Source: Bacillus solimangrovi
GTDB taxonomy: Bacteria > Bacillota > Bacilli > Bacillales > Bacillaceae_N
Direction of reading: 5' to 3'
Assembly: GCF_001742425.1 (NCBI RefSeq)
Contig: NZ_MJEH01000003.1
Span: 1-64,000 of the forward strand
Length of the DNA: 64,000 nucleotides
The position numbers were made by a program, and so were the translations under genes. Below the pieces are notes generated by a model. That model made no database searches and was not told the DNA's origin. It saw only the letters and a program-made list of their open reading frames with translations. Numbering within the stretch: the stretch's first letter is position 1; every line of letters begins with the position of its first letter. Positions 51,313 to 60,459 of this stretch are shown here, in pieces.

Positions 51313-52188
51313 ATGGAGAATGAAAATCGAGTATTATTAGTAGATGGAATGGCATTATTATTCCGTTCCTTTTATGCGACTGCAATGAGTGGTTATTATA
51401 TGGTCAATAGTAAAGGAGTACCAACGAATGCGATCTATGGATTTGTGAAACATTTACTTGCTGCCAAACAGGAAATAAAGCCAACTCATATTGTCTGTTG
51501 TTGGGATATGGGCAGTAAGACGTATCGAACAGAATTATATCCAGAGTACAAAGCAAATCGAGGCGAACCACCTGTCGAACTTATCCCACAGTTTGATTTA
51601 GTAAAAGATGTAGTAGAAGCATTTGATATTCCTAATGTTGGTTTAGTAGGTTATGAAGCGGATGATTGTCTTGGAACACTAGCCAAACAATATGAAGAAA
51701 ATGCTAAAGTAACAATTCTGACAGGAGATCAAGATCTCTATCAATTAATTAATCCGAACATCGAAATTATGTTATTGCAAAAAGGATACGGAAACTATAA
51801 GTTTATGAACGAACAAATGCTTATGGAAGAGCGAGGTTTACTTCCACAACAAATTGTTGATCTTAAGGCGTTAATGGGTGATACGAGTGATAATTACCCA
51901 GGTGTAAAAGGGATTGGAGAGAAGACGGCTATTAAGTTCCTTTTACAATATGAATCAATTGAAGGACTCCTTTCTAACATAGATGGATTGACGAAAGCAC
52001 AGCGTACGAAGATAGAAAATAATATAGACATGCTTCACCTTTCAAGAAAATTAGCTGCTATTGAATGTAATGTGCCAGTGTCTTGTGATTTAGTAGATGG
52101 TTTAATTAACATTAATTCACATAAGGTTACAACAATGCTTGAGGAACTAGAATTTAAGAACATTAATAAGTTATTAGAACACCTATAA
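51313..52188 (+). CDS. 5'-3' exonuclease (FEN-like, YpcP type)
   Basis: A 291-residue protein from ATG 51313 (AGGAGTT 7 bases upstream). It matches the N-terminal nuclease domain of DNA polymerase I as a stand-alone protein: LLVDGMALLFRSFYA, YPEYKANRGEPP, the metal-binding acids in GYEADDCLGTLAKQY and LTGDQDLYQLI, and the helix-hairpin-helix GDTSDNYPGVKGIGEKTA. It removes RNA primers and flaps, overlapping in function with PolA and RNase HIII. It is monocistronic. Confidence 0.85.
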   Translation: MENENRVLLVDGMALLFRSFYATAMSGYYMVNSKGVPTNAIYGFVKHLLAAKQEIKPTHIVCCWDMGSKTYRTELYPEYKANRGEPPVELIPQFDLVKDVVEAFDIPNVGLVGYEADDCLGTLAKQYEENAKVTILTGDQDLYQLINPNIEIMLLQKGYGNYKFMNEQMLMEERGLLPQQIVDLKALMGDTSDNYPGVKGIGEKTAIKFLLQYESIEGLLSNIDGLTKAQRTKIENNIDMLHLSRKLAAIECNVPVSCDLVDGLININSHKVTTMLEELEFKNINKLLEHL

Positions 52189-52412
52189 AATCATCAATAA
52201 TCCTATTAGAAGTAAATAACAATTTTTAGCCCTAAGTTATTCATTCAATCATAGTTTTACTATATTGAATTCTTTGACTTATCAAGAGGGATCATGTAGG
52301 TTTTAAATGGATATGATTCTCTAATTAATAGTTGGTTAGTCTGAAAAGATAATTGATTTTTAATTAGACCAGAATAAACACGTTTTTTTACATCGAAGGG
52401 GGTTAAGTCGTT

Positions 52413-53348
52413 ATGAAGAAAATTTATATTTTACATGAGAATAGTGACTGGACAGATCATTTAACGAAACGTTTGGATGAATTGAATCTTCCTTATGAGG
52501 AATGGTTTTTAGATAAGGGAACGTTGAATTTACTTGAAGAACCGCCAGAAGGAGTCTTCTATAATCGGATTAGTGCATCTTCACATACGCGTGATCACCG
52601 TTATGCACCAGAATATACGACTCAAGTGTTAGAGTGGCTTGAATATCACGGGCGTGAAGTTATTAATGGACCACGAGCATTGCAATTAGAAGTAAGTAAA
52701 GTATTACAATACTTACAGTTGAATAAATATAGTGTCAAGACTCCAAAGACAATTGCAGCTGTTGGTAAAGATGAAATTCTTGAAGTAGCAGAAGAGTTTT
52801 CGGGGAAATCATTCATTACAAAACATAATCGTGCTGGAAAAGGACTCGGTGTACAGTTATTTAAGTCAGTTGAAGGCTTAAAGTCATATGTTGAGAGTGA
52901 TGCATTCGAAGAGCCGGTTGACGGGATAACACTTATCCAAGAGTATATTGAAGCGCCAGAGTCATATATTACACGTTGTGAATTCGTTGGTGGAAAATTC
53001 TATTATGCGGTGAGAGTTGATACGTCAGAAGGGTTTGAACTTTGTCCAGCAGATGCATGTCGAATTGATGATGCATTCTGCCCAGTAGGTGAAGAAGTAG
53101 AAGAGAAACCGAAGTTTGAAATTATCGAGAATTTCTCTGACCCGATCTTAGAAAAATACGAAACGTTGCTTGTGGAGAACAATATTCAGGTGGCTGGTAT
53201 TGAATTCATCTATAATCAAGTTGGTGAAATCTTCACTTATGATATTAATACGAATACGAATTACAATTCAGATGCCGAAGCAAAGGCTGGTAAGTTCGGA
53301 ATGTTACAGCTTGCAAAGTATCTCGGAGAGCAATTAAACGAGCAGTAA
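52413..53348 (+). CDS. ATP-grasp ligase (RimK-like)
   Basis: A 311-residue protein with AAGGGGGT before the ATG. An N-terminal Rossmann-like domain (KKIYILHENSDWTDHLTKRL) precedes an ATP-grasp domain. The Lys and Gly-rich loop is FITKHNRAGKGLGVQLFKS, the hinge is LIQEYIEAPESYITRCEFVG, and the metal-binding end is IEFIYNQVGEIFTYDINTNTNYN. Homologues ligate amino acids to carboxylates (RimK, LysX, MptN). The substrate is unknown. A terminator follows. Confidence 0.75.
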   Translation: MKKIYILHENSDWTDHLTKRLDELNLPYEEWFLDKGTLNLLEEPPEGVFYNRISASSHTRDHRYAPEYTTQVLEWLEYHGREVINGPRALQLEVSKVLQYLQLNKYSVKTPKTIAAVGKDEILEVAEEFSGKSFITKHNRAGKGLGVQLFKSVEGLKSYVESDAFEEPVDGITLIQEYIEAPESYITRCEFVGGKFYYAVRVDTSEGFELCPADACRIDDAFCPVGEEVEEKPKFEIIENFSDPILEKYETLLVENNIQVAGIEFIYNQVGEIFTYDINTNTNYNSDAEAKAGKFGMLQLAKYLGEQLNEQ

Positions 53349-53368
53349 TGAGCTGGTTAATATATATG

Positions 53369-53407
53369 AAAAGACTTAAGAGAATGATAGTTCCTCTTAA
53401 GTCTTTT
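53369..53407. terminator. Bidirectional terminator
   Basis: A 14-bp stem (AAAAGACTTAAGAG with CTCTTAAGTCTTTT) with T runs on both strands, between the ATP-grasp and DinB genes. Confidence 0.85.
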
Positions 53408-53408
53408 T

Positions 53409-53867
53409 TTATAGAGTTCGATTAATAAAGCTAGCAGAAACAGGTTCTAAATTCAGTTCTCGAGCCCAAATGGATAGTTGTCCAATATGATGGATTTCAT
53501 GAATGATAACATGATGCAAAATATCAACCTTTGAAAGTTCTGTATTATCCCACGCAGCGATGACGGTTTCATTTTCAAGTTTGGTTAGATCACTCTGCAA
53601 AAAACCTGTAATTTCATTACGACATGAATATGAAAGTTGTTTTACTTTCTCGAGCGTATGATAATCATCAAATTGCAGAACGGAGTCCTCTTTTTCTTGA
53701 ATGGCACGATTCCAACTATACTCTACTTCTACTATGTGAAACAACGTATGAAGGATATTGCCTATTCCACCTGTTCTAGTCATTAGTAGTTGCTCTGGTG
53801 TTAACTGTTTGCACCAAGTAAACCACTCATCTCTAACTGTCCAATTGTATTTAAAAAAATCGATCAA
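53409..53867 (-). CDS. DinB-family metal-binding protein
   Basis: About 152 residues. A TTG start at 53867 is preferred because TTGGAGGG lies 9 bases upstream; an ATG at 53891 overlaps that site. The four-helix DinB bundle carries the metal His in NILHTLFHIVEVEYSW, and two more in HHVIIHEIHHIGQLSIWAREL. DinB-superfamily enzymes include bacillithiol and mycothiol transferases. It stands alone, opposite the ATP-grasp gene. Confidence 0.75.
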   Translation of the reverse strand: MIDFFKYNWTVRDEWFTWCKQLTPEQLLMTRTGGIGNILHTLFHIVEVEYSWNRAIQEKEDSVLQFDDYHTLEKVKQLSYSCRNEITGFLQSDLTKLENETVIAAWDNTELSKVDILHHVIIHEIHHIGQLSIWARELNLEPVSASFINRTL

Positions 53868-54091
53868 ACAAATCGCCCTCCAAGCTATCATTCTTTCATT
53901 TGAGTGTATCCCGTATATTGGAAAAAAACAACGTTAATAACCTTGATAATATGTTTATCTTGGGTTTTAATTCAAATTTTCTAAAAACTTATTGACGAAT
54001 GATTGAATACATGTAAAATAAAATGTATAGATGTTAAGAAAAGTAACATACAATGTTATATAAAAATACAAAGAGTTGGAGGAGGATAAAA

Positions 54092-55354
54092 ATGGATACG
54101 TTATTTTTGATAGATAGCTTATGGGTGTTAGTATCAGCAGTGTTAGTTATCTTTATGGTAGGTGGCTTTATTTTACTTGAAGCTGGTTCAACGCGAATGA
54201 AAAATGCAGGGCATATTGCAGGTAAAACAATTTTTACATTTGGAATAGCATCAATTGTCTTTTGGGCAGTAGGATATGGGATAGCATTTGGAGAAGGAAA
54301 TTCATTATTTGGATTGTCTGATTTCTTCTATTCAGGATATCAAATCGAAGGTATGGGAATTTCAACATCGATCTTTTTCTTGTTTCAGTTAGCGTTTGCT
54401 GGAATATCATTGACAATTGCATTCGGAGGGTTCGCTGAACGTGGTAAGCTTTCAGCATATCTTGTGTTTTCTGTATTATTTTCCGTTCTTGTTTACCCAG
54501 TAGTAGCACATTGGATCTGGGGTGGTGGCTGGTTATCAGAACATGGAAAACAAGATTTCGCTGGTTCAACAGTTGTGCATTTAACAGGTGCAATGGCAGC
54601 TTTAGCGGCAACGATCTTATTAAAACCGCGTCTAGGAAAATTTAATCGTAACGGTGCACCGAATTCTCTCTTTGGTCATAACCAAGTATATACAGCACTA
54701 GGTGTGTTAATTTTATGGGTTGGTTGGTTCGGTTTTAACGCTGGAAGTGCATTAGGAGTATCAGATGGTTTCTTCGGTTATGTAGCGATGAACACGAACT
54801 TAGCCGCAGCTGCAGGAGCAATAACAGCATTATTAATTTCATGGGCATTGACAGGTAAGGGAGATGTACCGACACTTTTGAATGGTACACTTGCAGGGCT
54901 CGTTGCGATTACAGCATCATGTGCATTTGTAGCACCGTGGGCATCTATTGTAATAGGTGGAATCGCAGGTATTATTACATTTTATAGTATGAAATTTTTT
55001 GATAAAAGAAAGATTGATGATCCAATCTTCGCCTTGTCTGTGCATGGTGTAGCTGGAGTATGGGGAACACTTTCGACAGGTTTCTTCGCAACTCCAGAAT
55101 TAGCAGCAATGAATGGTGGATTGCCAGGATTACTATATGGCGGAGGATTCACACAGTTAGGTGTTCAAGCTTTAGGAGTAACGGCTGTTGGGTTATATGC
55201 ATTTATTGTTTCATTCGTTTTATTAAAAATTATGGGTAAAGTAATGGGTGGACTTCGCGTGACAGAAGAAGAGGAAATTATCGGTCTTGATATGAGTGAA
55301 CATGGAAGCTATGGTTATCCAGAGGTTTTTACGGCTGACAAACAAGCACAGTAG
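54092..55354 (+). CDS. amt: Ammonium transporter (Amt family)
   Basis: A 420-residue, 11-helix Amt protein from ATG 54092 behind TTGGAGGAGG. Family markers are the first helix with GGFILLEAGSTRMKNAGHIAGK, the periplasmic gate region FAERGKLSAY, the twin pore histidines in VVHLTGAMAAL and ALSVHGVAGVWGTLSTG, and FNAGSALGV. It imports ammonium. The usual partner glnK is not adjacent; the next gene encodes a GlnD-like DUF294 nucleotidyltransferase. B. subtilis calls the homologue nrgA/amtB. Confidence 0.92.
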   Translation: MDTLFLIDSLWVLVSAVLVIFMVGGFILLEAGSTRMKNAGHIAGKTIFTFGIASIVFWAVGYGIAFGEGNSLFGLSDFFYSGYQIEGMGISTSIFFLFQLAFAGISLTIAFGGFAERGKLSAYLVFSVLFSVLVYPVVAHWIWGGGWLSEHGKQDFAGSTVVHLTGAMAALAATILLKPRLGKFNRNGAPNSLFGHNQVYTALGVLILWVGWFGFNAGSALGVSDGFFGYVAMNTNLAAAAGAITALLISWALTGKGDVPTLLNGTLAGLVAITASCAFVAPWASIVIGGIAGIITFYSMKFFDKRKIDDPIFALSVHGVAGVWGTLSTGFFATPELAAMNGGLPGLLYGGGFTQLGVQALGVTAVGLYAFIVSFVLLKIMGKVMGGLRVTEEEEIIGLDMSEHGSYGYPEVFTADKQAQ

Positions 55355-55384
55355 GCACGAACTTGGACGTGAGGAAGTGTATGA

Positions 55385-56353
55385 ATGAGTGTGGAAATGA
55401 TTGATATTAGCACTTTGAAAGAGTGGAGAGACGAACGAATTAGTAAGCATTTATCGAGTCATGAGGCGTTGAATTATTTTCATGATATGGTGATGCGTAA
55501 AGCATTTTCGAGTGCGTTAAATGATGTACAGTCAAGGTTTGGTTCTCCGCCATCTTCGTATACTTGGTTTTTAATGGGTAGTTGTGGCAGGCATGAACAA
55601 GCAATTATTAGCGATCAAGACCATGGAATCATTTTTGCAGAGGACACAAATCAATCTGCCGATTATTTTCAGAGACTAGGAGAACTCTTAACGGAAAATT
55701 TAAATGAACTAGGTTATCCATATTGTGATGGGCAGGTTATGAGCTCTAATCCAAAGTGGTGTAAATCAGTTGATCAATGGAAGAAGCAATTGGATGAGTG
55801 GGCATTAGAGGAAAGCTGGGATAGCATTCGTTATTTACTCATATTCTTTGATGCGAGAGCTATAGCAGGAGATAGAAGTTTGGTTAAGGAACTGAAACGT
55901 CATTTCTTTGAATTGATTGACGAACACCCTACCTTATTGAAGAGATTTTCTGATAATACGAAGCGGTTAATAAAAGGAATAGGTCTATTTGGCAATATTT
56001 TAACGAAGGAAGATGATCCTTATCGCGGTTATCTTAACATTAAGGAAACTGGCTTTCTACCGTATGTTAATAATGTACGTTTACTCTCGATTAAAGAGGA
56101 AATTTACGAAACATCTACGGTATCACGTATTGGCCAATTGAAAAGAAATACCCAATACATGAATCTCAAACAGTATGAGAAGAATTTCAAGAAGTTATTA
56201 TATTATCGTTTATTATTTGCAAGCAATCACCACGATTATGAAGATGTTCATTATTTGGATTTGAAGTTATTGAATCGCCAACAATTACATGAGCTCAAAC
56301 AGATTTTAAAGGACGTTGAGAAGTTTCACAATACGGTTCATCGTCTCTTCTAA
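55385..56353 (+). CDS. DUF294 nucleotidyltransferase (GlnD-like)
   Basis: A 322-residue protein. The nucleotidyltransferase core is seen as FLMGSCGRHEQAIISDQDHG, with Gly-Ser and paired Asp residues at about residues 63-80. The C-terminal helical domain has RYLLIFFDARAIAGD and FLPYVNNVRLLSI, the DUF294_C pattern. Such proteins are related to PII uridylyltransferases, and many are fused to CBS domains, which are absent here. It lies 30 bases after amt and 173 bases before a DnaQ-like exonuclease. The dispersed repeat lies in that second gap. Confidence 0.75.
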   Translation: MSVEMIDISTLKEWRDERISKHLSSHEALNYFHDMVMRKAFSSALNDVQSRFGSPPSSYTWFLMGSCGRHEQAIISDQDHGIIFAEDTNQSADYFQRLGELLTENLNELGYPYCDGQVMSSNPKWCKSVDQWKKQLDEWALEESWDSIRYLLIFFDARAIAGDRSLVKELKRHFFELIDEHPTLLKRFSDNTKRLIKGIGLFGNILTKEDDPYRGYLNIKETGFLPYVNNVRLLSIKEEIYETSTVSRIGQLKRNTQYMNLKQYEKNFKKLLYYRLLFASNHHDYEDVHYLDLKLLNRQQLHELKQILKDVEKFHNTVHRLF

Positions 56354-56390
56354 CTCGTAAACGAAAAACTTCATTTCCTTCTTTTTCTAG

Positions 56391-56509
56391 CTTATAGAGC
56401 GTGTTCAAAAAGGAGGACAAAAAGGACGGAGAAGAACAGGGCGGAAAAGCAAGCTAACGCAGTTATTCGACAGTCATTTTTCCTAGACTGTTTGAACATC
56501 CTCTTATAG
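56391..56509. repeat. Dispersed intergenic repeat, copy A
   Basis: About 119 bases sharing AAAAAGGA near the left end, GGACGGAGAAG, and then GCGGAAAAGCAAGC, ACGCAGTTATTCGACAGTC and TTTGAACATCCT with copy B at 63701. The ends (CTTATAGAG-x-GTGTTCAAA and TTTGAACATCCTCTTATAG) form an imperfect inverted repeat of about 19 bp, as in MITEs and the bcr repeats of Bacillus. Confidence 0.75.
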
Positions 56510-56526
56510 TAGGAAAGGTGTATAAC

Positions 56527-57270
56527 ATGGGATTTGAGCAAATGATTCAATTTATGCGACAAGTGCAGGGGAAGGTTAATACAGGATTGATGACATCATT
56601 GCAAACACAAAGTAACCCTCAGCATGTAGCTTTTGTAAAGCAATTGCAGAAGGAATTAAGTGTGAAGGATAGCTTAACAAAACCGTTAAATGAATTGAAA
56701 GTTGTTGTCTTTGATTTTGAAACAACTGGTTTTCATCCAGAGCAGGGGGATGAAATTCTTTCAATTGGAGCCGTCAAAGTGAAAGAAGGTAAGGTATTAT
56801 TGGACGAATCTTTTTATTCACTTGTACGTTATGATCAGAAGTTAACTGACGAAATAAAAATGTTAACAGGTTTACAAGAGGAAGAGCTTCAACAAGCACC
56901 AATGCTGTCTAATGTATTGGTGCAATTTTTTAAATACATGCAGTCTGATATTCTTGTTGCCCACCATGCAACGCACGAACGAAAATTCATTCAACACGCA
57001 TCATGGAGAGAATTTCGTTCTAGATTTCAACATCGAATTGTTGATACGTCCTTTCTTATCCGTTTGGCAGAACCTCATTTGAATCTTATTCAATTAGAAG
57101 AATGTTGTGAGCATTGTGGGATTGAAGTGAAAGATAGACACCATGCATTAAGTGATGCAAAAATGACAGCAAAGTTATGGAACATTTATGTCGAAAAGGT
57201 TCAGAAGTTAGGTTTGCGAACGTTAGAAGAAGTGTATAGTCATTTACCACTAATCGATCGTCCACAATAA
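56527..57270 (+). CDS. DnaQ-like 3'-5' exonuclease (DEDDh)
   Basis: About 247 residues from ATG 56527 (AGGAAAGGTG upstream). After a 55-residue N-domain the exonuclease fold has Exo I VVVFDFETTGFHP, Exo II in LVAHHATHERKF and Exo III HHALSDAKMTAKLW, giving the DEDDh residues. It is related to the epsilon subunit of DNA polymerase III and the exonuclease domain of PolC. Its location next to a DUF294 nucleotidyltransferase is a common pairing. The biological substrate is unknown. Confidence 0.8.
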   Translation: MGFEQMIQFMRQVQGKVNTGLMTSLQTQSNPQHVAFVKQLQKELSVKDSLTKPLNELKVVVFDFETTGFHPEQGDEILSIGAVKVKEGKVLLDESFYSLVRYDQKLTDEIKMLTGLQEEELQQAPMLSNVLVQFFKYMQSDILVAHHATHERKFIQHASWREFRSRFQHRIVDTSFLIRLAEPHLNLIQLEECCEHCGIEVKDRHHALSDAKMTAKLWNIYVEKVQKLGLRTLEEVYSHLPLIDRPQ

Positions 57271-57339
57271 CGTTTTTCGTTACTATAAAACATGATATGA
57301 TGGGTTTAAATGTGTGTACAATCAAAAAGGTTAGTGTAG

Positions 57340-58263
57340 GTGACGATCGTGCAAATAGAACGTAAAGGTGAGTGGATGGAACTCACACTGCCTGATCAAT
57401 GGGCTGGTTTTTCAATAGAAACGATTTTAAGAGATGTATGGAAAGTGCCGAAAAAGATGGTACATCAATTTCGGATGAATAAATTAGTGACAATTAATGG
57501 TGAAACTGTGTCTTGGCTGAAAGAGCTTCAAGCAGGGGAGAAACTTCAAGTTCGCTTTTTTACAAAAGATGCGTACGGAGTTATCCCAAATTATTTTGAT
57601 TTGGACGTGTTATATGAAGATGATCATCTGTTGATAGTGAATAAACCTGCAGGAATGGATACTCATCCGAATGAACCAAATCAAGAAGGAACACTTGCAA
57701 ATGCAGTCGCATATCACTACTTAAGCAATGGAATTGAGACGAAGGTACGTCACATACATCGATTAGATAAAGAGACAACTGGTGCAGTTATTTTTGCAAA
57801 GCACGCGGTTGCAGGAGCGATTTTAGACAGATTGTTAGAGCAGCGAGCAATTAAGAGAACATATATGGCTCTTTTACACGGTAAGTTAAAAAAGCAAGCA
57901 GGTATAATTGATGAGCCGATTGGTCGAGACCGCCACCATGCGACTAGACGAAGAGTATCTCCGAAAGGACAGGCAGCAGTCACTCATTATGAAGTGATCA
58001 ATTATGAGAAGCAGGATGATACAACTCTCGTGAAAGTACAGTTGCAGACAGGGCGAACACATCAGATTCGCGTTCATATGAGTTACATCGGACATCCACT
58101 AGTAGGAGATACGTTATATGGAGGGAGTAGTAGCTTGCCACGTCAAGCACTGCATGCAACGAAAATTGTGTTACCTCATCCGATAACAGCACAACAGATT
58201 GAATGCTTTGCACCACCTTTAGATGAGCCGCCAATTTTTGAATATGATATGATGAACATATAA
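57340..58263 (+). CDS. RluA-family pseudouridine synthase
   Basis: Up to 307 residues. GTG starts at 57340 and 57349 and an ATG at 57376 (AAAGGTGA 4 bases upstream) are all possible. An S4-like N-terminal domain (MNKLVTINGETVSWLKELQAG) precedes the catalytic domain with VNKPAGMDTHPN, the catalytic Asp in HRLDKETTGAVIFAK, GRDRHHATRRRVSPKG and the QTGRTHQIRVHMSYIGHPLVGD block. It modifies uridines in rRNA or tRNA. A terminator follows. Confidence 0.88.
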   Translation: MTIVQIERKGEWMELTLPDQWAGFSIETILRDVWKVPKKMVHQFRMNKLVTINGETVSWLKELQAGEKLQVRFFTKDAYGVIPNYFDLDVLYEDDHLLIVNKPAGMDTHPNEPNQEGTLANAVAYHYLSNGIETKVRHIHRLDKETTGAVIFAKHAVAGAILDRLLEQRAIKRTYMALLHGKLKKQAGIIDEPIGRDRHHATRRRVSPKGQAAVTHYEVINYEKQDDTTLVKVQLQTGRTHQIRVHMSYIGHPLVGDTLYGGSSSLPRQALHATKIVLPHPITAQQIECFAPPLDEPPIFEYDMMNI

Positions 58264-58268
58264 GGAAG

Positions 58269-58297
58269 GAAGCTACGCTGTGTAGCTTCTTATTTTT
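58269..58297 (+). terminator. Terminator of the pseudouridine synthase gene
   Basis: GAAGCTAC pairs with GTAGCTTC around a 5-base loop, followed by TTATTTTT. Confidence 0.75.
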
Positions 58298-58386
58298 CTG
58301 TTTAAAATGTATATATAGGCTGAAGAATTAACCTCATATTTTATGAGTAGATTTTTGAAGAAATATGAAATGATAGGATGAATGAG

Positions 58387-59586
58387 ATGAAACGCGAAGT
58401 ACAGATCGTTATATATTCCAAAGATAGCAGCAAATTAAGAAGTGGTTATCCGCTAATCTCAAAGGAATCAATCAAAAATGTGAAAGATCTCAGAGATGAG
58501 GGGGAGATTATTAAGTTAGTTGATGAGAAGAAGCGATTTATTGCAAAAGGGTATTATGGCAAACAAAATAAAGGTTATGGTTGGGTGCTAACACAACGAG
58601 AAGATGAACAAATTAATCAATCCTTCTTTGAGCATAAGTTAAGCGTTGCAATCAAAAAGCGTTTATCTTTTTATGATGATCCTGAAACAACCGCCTTTCG
58701 AGTATTTAATGGCGAAGGTGATGGTATCGGTGGTTTAACAGTTGATTATTTTGACGGTTACTATGTAATTAATTGGTATAGTGAAGGAATCTATTCGTTT
58801 AGCAGTGAGATCATTCGAGCTTTAGAAAAGTTAACAGATTTTAAAGGGATTTATCAGAAGAAGCGTTTTGCAACGAAAGGAAAATACATTGAAGAAGATG
58901 ATTTTGTTACGGGTGAACGAGGTGAGTTCCCACTTATCGTGAAAGAAAACGGTGTGAATTTCGCTGTTTATTTAAATGAAGGTGCAATGGTTGGGGTCTT
59001 TCTCGATCAACGTGAAGTACGCAAAAAAATACGAGATAAGTATGCACAAGGGAGAAACGTTCTGAATACATTCTCTTATACTGGGGCATTTTCAGTGTTT
59101 GCAGCGTTAGGTGGAGCAGAAAAAACAACGAGCGTTGATTTAGCAAATCGTAGTCTTAATAAGACAATTGAGCAGTTCAGTGTGAACGGAATCGATCATG
59201 AAGCACAAGATATTATTGTCATGGACGTGTTCAATTACTTTAAATACGCGATAAAGAAAAATTTGAAGTTTGATATGGTGATTTTAGACCCACCGAGTTT
59301 TGCTCGTTCAAAAAAACATACGTTCAGTGCTTCTAAGGATTATACGAATCTTTTAAAAGAAACGATTGAGATTACAGAGGATGACGGCATTATTGTCGCT
59401 TCTACAAACTGTAGCCAATTCGGAATGGCTAAGTTTAAAGGGTTCATTGATCGAGCATTTAAAGACATGAATGGGCAGTATCAATTGCTTGAAGAATATG
59501 CATTACCAAATGATTTCCAGACGGTTAAGGAGTATAAGGAAGGGAATTATTTGAAAGTCGTGTTCATTAAGAAAATATCAGGATAA
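58387..59586 (+). CDS. RlmI-like 23S rRNA (cytosine-5) methyltransferase
   Basis: About 399 residues. A PUA domain (residues about 1-70), an EEHD-like middle region (FRVFNGEGDGIGGLTVDYFDG) and a class I AdoMet methyltransferase domain (VLNTFSYTGAFSVFAALGGA, then MVILDPPSFARSKKHTFSA) match the RlmI/YwbD family. It uses AdoMet to methylate rRNA. An upstream in-frame ATG at 58378 is an alternative. It is followed by a GrpB gene after a short gap. Confidence 0.85.
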   Translation: MKREVQIVIYSKDSSKLRSGYPLISKESIKNVKDLRDEGEIIKLVDEKKRFIAKGYYGKQNKGYGWVLTQREDEQINQSFFEHKLSVAIKKRLSFYDDPETTAFRVFNGEGDGIGGLTVDYFDGYYVINWYSEGIYSFSSEIIRALEKLTDFKGIYQKKRFATKGKYIEEDDFVTGERGEFPLIVKENGVNFAVYLNEGAMVGVFLDQREVRKKIRDKYAQGRNVLNTFSYTGAFSVFAALGGAEKTTSVDLANRSLNKTIEQFSVNGIDHEAQDIIVMDVFNYFKYAIKKNLKFDMVILDPPSFARSKKHTFSASKDYTNLLKETIEITEDDGIIVASTNCSQFGMAKFKGFIDRAFKDMNGQYQLLEEYALPNDFQTVKEYKEGNYLKVVFIKKISG

Positions 59587-59649
59587 AACATGTTAAGTCA
59601 CGTTAAGGAGAGCATTTCTTTAACGTGGCTTATTAAAAAGGAGATGATG

Positions 59650-60174
59650 ATGATGGAGAAACGAAAAGTAGAAGTTATCGCTTATGATCCAATGTGGCAT
59701 TCTTTATTTAATGATGAAAGTAAGAGGTTGAGAGTTATTTTTATAGACAATCTAGTAAATATTCATCATATCGGAAGTACATCAATTCCAAATATGAGTG
59801 CAAAACCTGTTATCGATCTATTAATTGAAGTGAAAAATATTTCAGAAGTAGATGAATTGAATGATGAGATGACCGAGCTAGGTTACATCCCTAAAGGAGA
59901 AAACGGAATAGCTGAACGCCGTTTCTTTCTAAAAGGTGTTATCGAGCGTTCTCATCATGTGCACGTCTTTCCTCATCAACATCAAGAAGTAAAGCGTCAT
60001 TTGGATTTCCGAGATTATATGATTGCACATCCAGAGGAAGCGAAGGATTATGCGAATCTTAAAGAAAAATTAGCAAAAAAGTATCCAGAAGATATTCAAA
60101 GTTACATAGAAGGTAAGGATGCATTTATTAAGGAAATTGACAAGCGGGCGAGTGAATGGCGTTCACCTCAATAA
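59650..60174 (+). CDS. GrpB-family protein
   Basis: About 174 residues. It begins in a run of four in-frame ATG codons (59644-59655) after AAGGAG; 59650 gives the best spacing. The GrpB signature is VIAYDPMWHSLFNDES and HHIGSTSIPNMSAKPVIDLL, with ERSHHVHVFP and LDFRDYMIAHPEEAKDYANL. The family has a nucleotidyltransferase-like fold, possibly inactive, and is often fused to CoaE. The function is unclear. Confidence 0.85.
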   Translation: MMEKRKVEVIAYDPMWHSLFNDESKRLRVIFIDNLVNIHHIGSTSIPNMSAKPVIDLLIEVKNISEVDELNDEMTELGYIPKGENGIAERRFFLKGVIERSHHVHVFPHQHQEVKRHLDFRDYMIAHPEEAKDYANLKEKLAKKYPEDIQSYIEGKDAFIKEIDKRASEWRSPQ

Positions 60175-60210
60175 AAAGACATCTACTCATTACGAGCAGA
60201 TGTCTTTTTC
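60173..60210. terminator. Bidirectional terminator
   Basis: A 12-bp stem (AAAAAGACATCT with AGATGTCTTTTT) between the convergent GrpB gene and the minus-strand pair, T-rich on both strands. Confidence 0.85.
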
Positions 60211-60212
60211 AT

Positions 60213-60449
60213 TTACTTCTTATGGTTATGTTGAAATTGCTCGAATGCTTCATCATAAGCTCGGCGTCGCTCAATGACTTCCTCTTCGCTCAATTGGTCA
60301 AAGTTTGTAAGAAATTGTTCTTTGCCTAACGTATAGATGCTTTTCATATCATCCAGTCCAGATATGTTGAACACTTCTGCATTGTGAAGTAACATTTCAA
60401 AACCTCTAATATAACTTAAGACTAGTGTGTTGAATTCTTTTTTGTCCAT
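60213..60449 (-). CDS. Small hypothetical protein downstream of the ABC-F gene
   Basis: A 78-residue soluble helical protein starting at ATG 60449 behind AGGAGG; an in-frame ATG at 60488 lies inside the ABC-F gene end and has no site. It is acidic, with LVLSYIRGFEMLLHNAEVFN and a charged helix EEEVIERRRAYDEAFEQ. It follows the ABC-F gene by 10 bases and is probably cotranscribed. No family was recognised. Confidence 0.65.
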   Translation of the reverse strand: MDKKEFNTLVLSYIRGFEMLLHNAEVFNISGLDDMKSIYTLGKEQFLTNFDQLSEEEVIERRRAYDEAFEQFQHNHKK

Positions 60450-60459
60450 ACTGAACCTC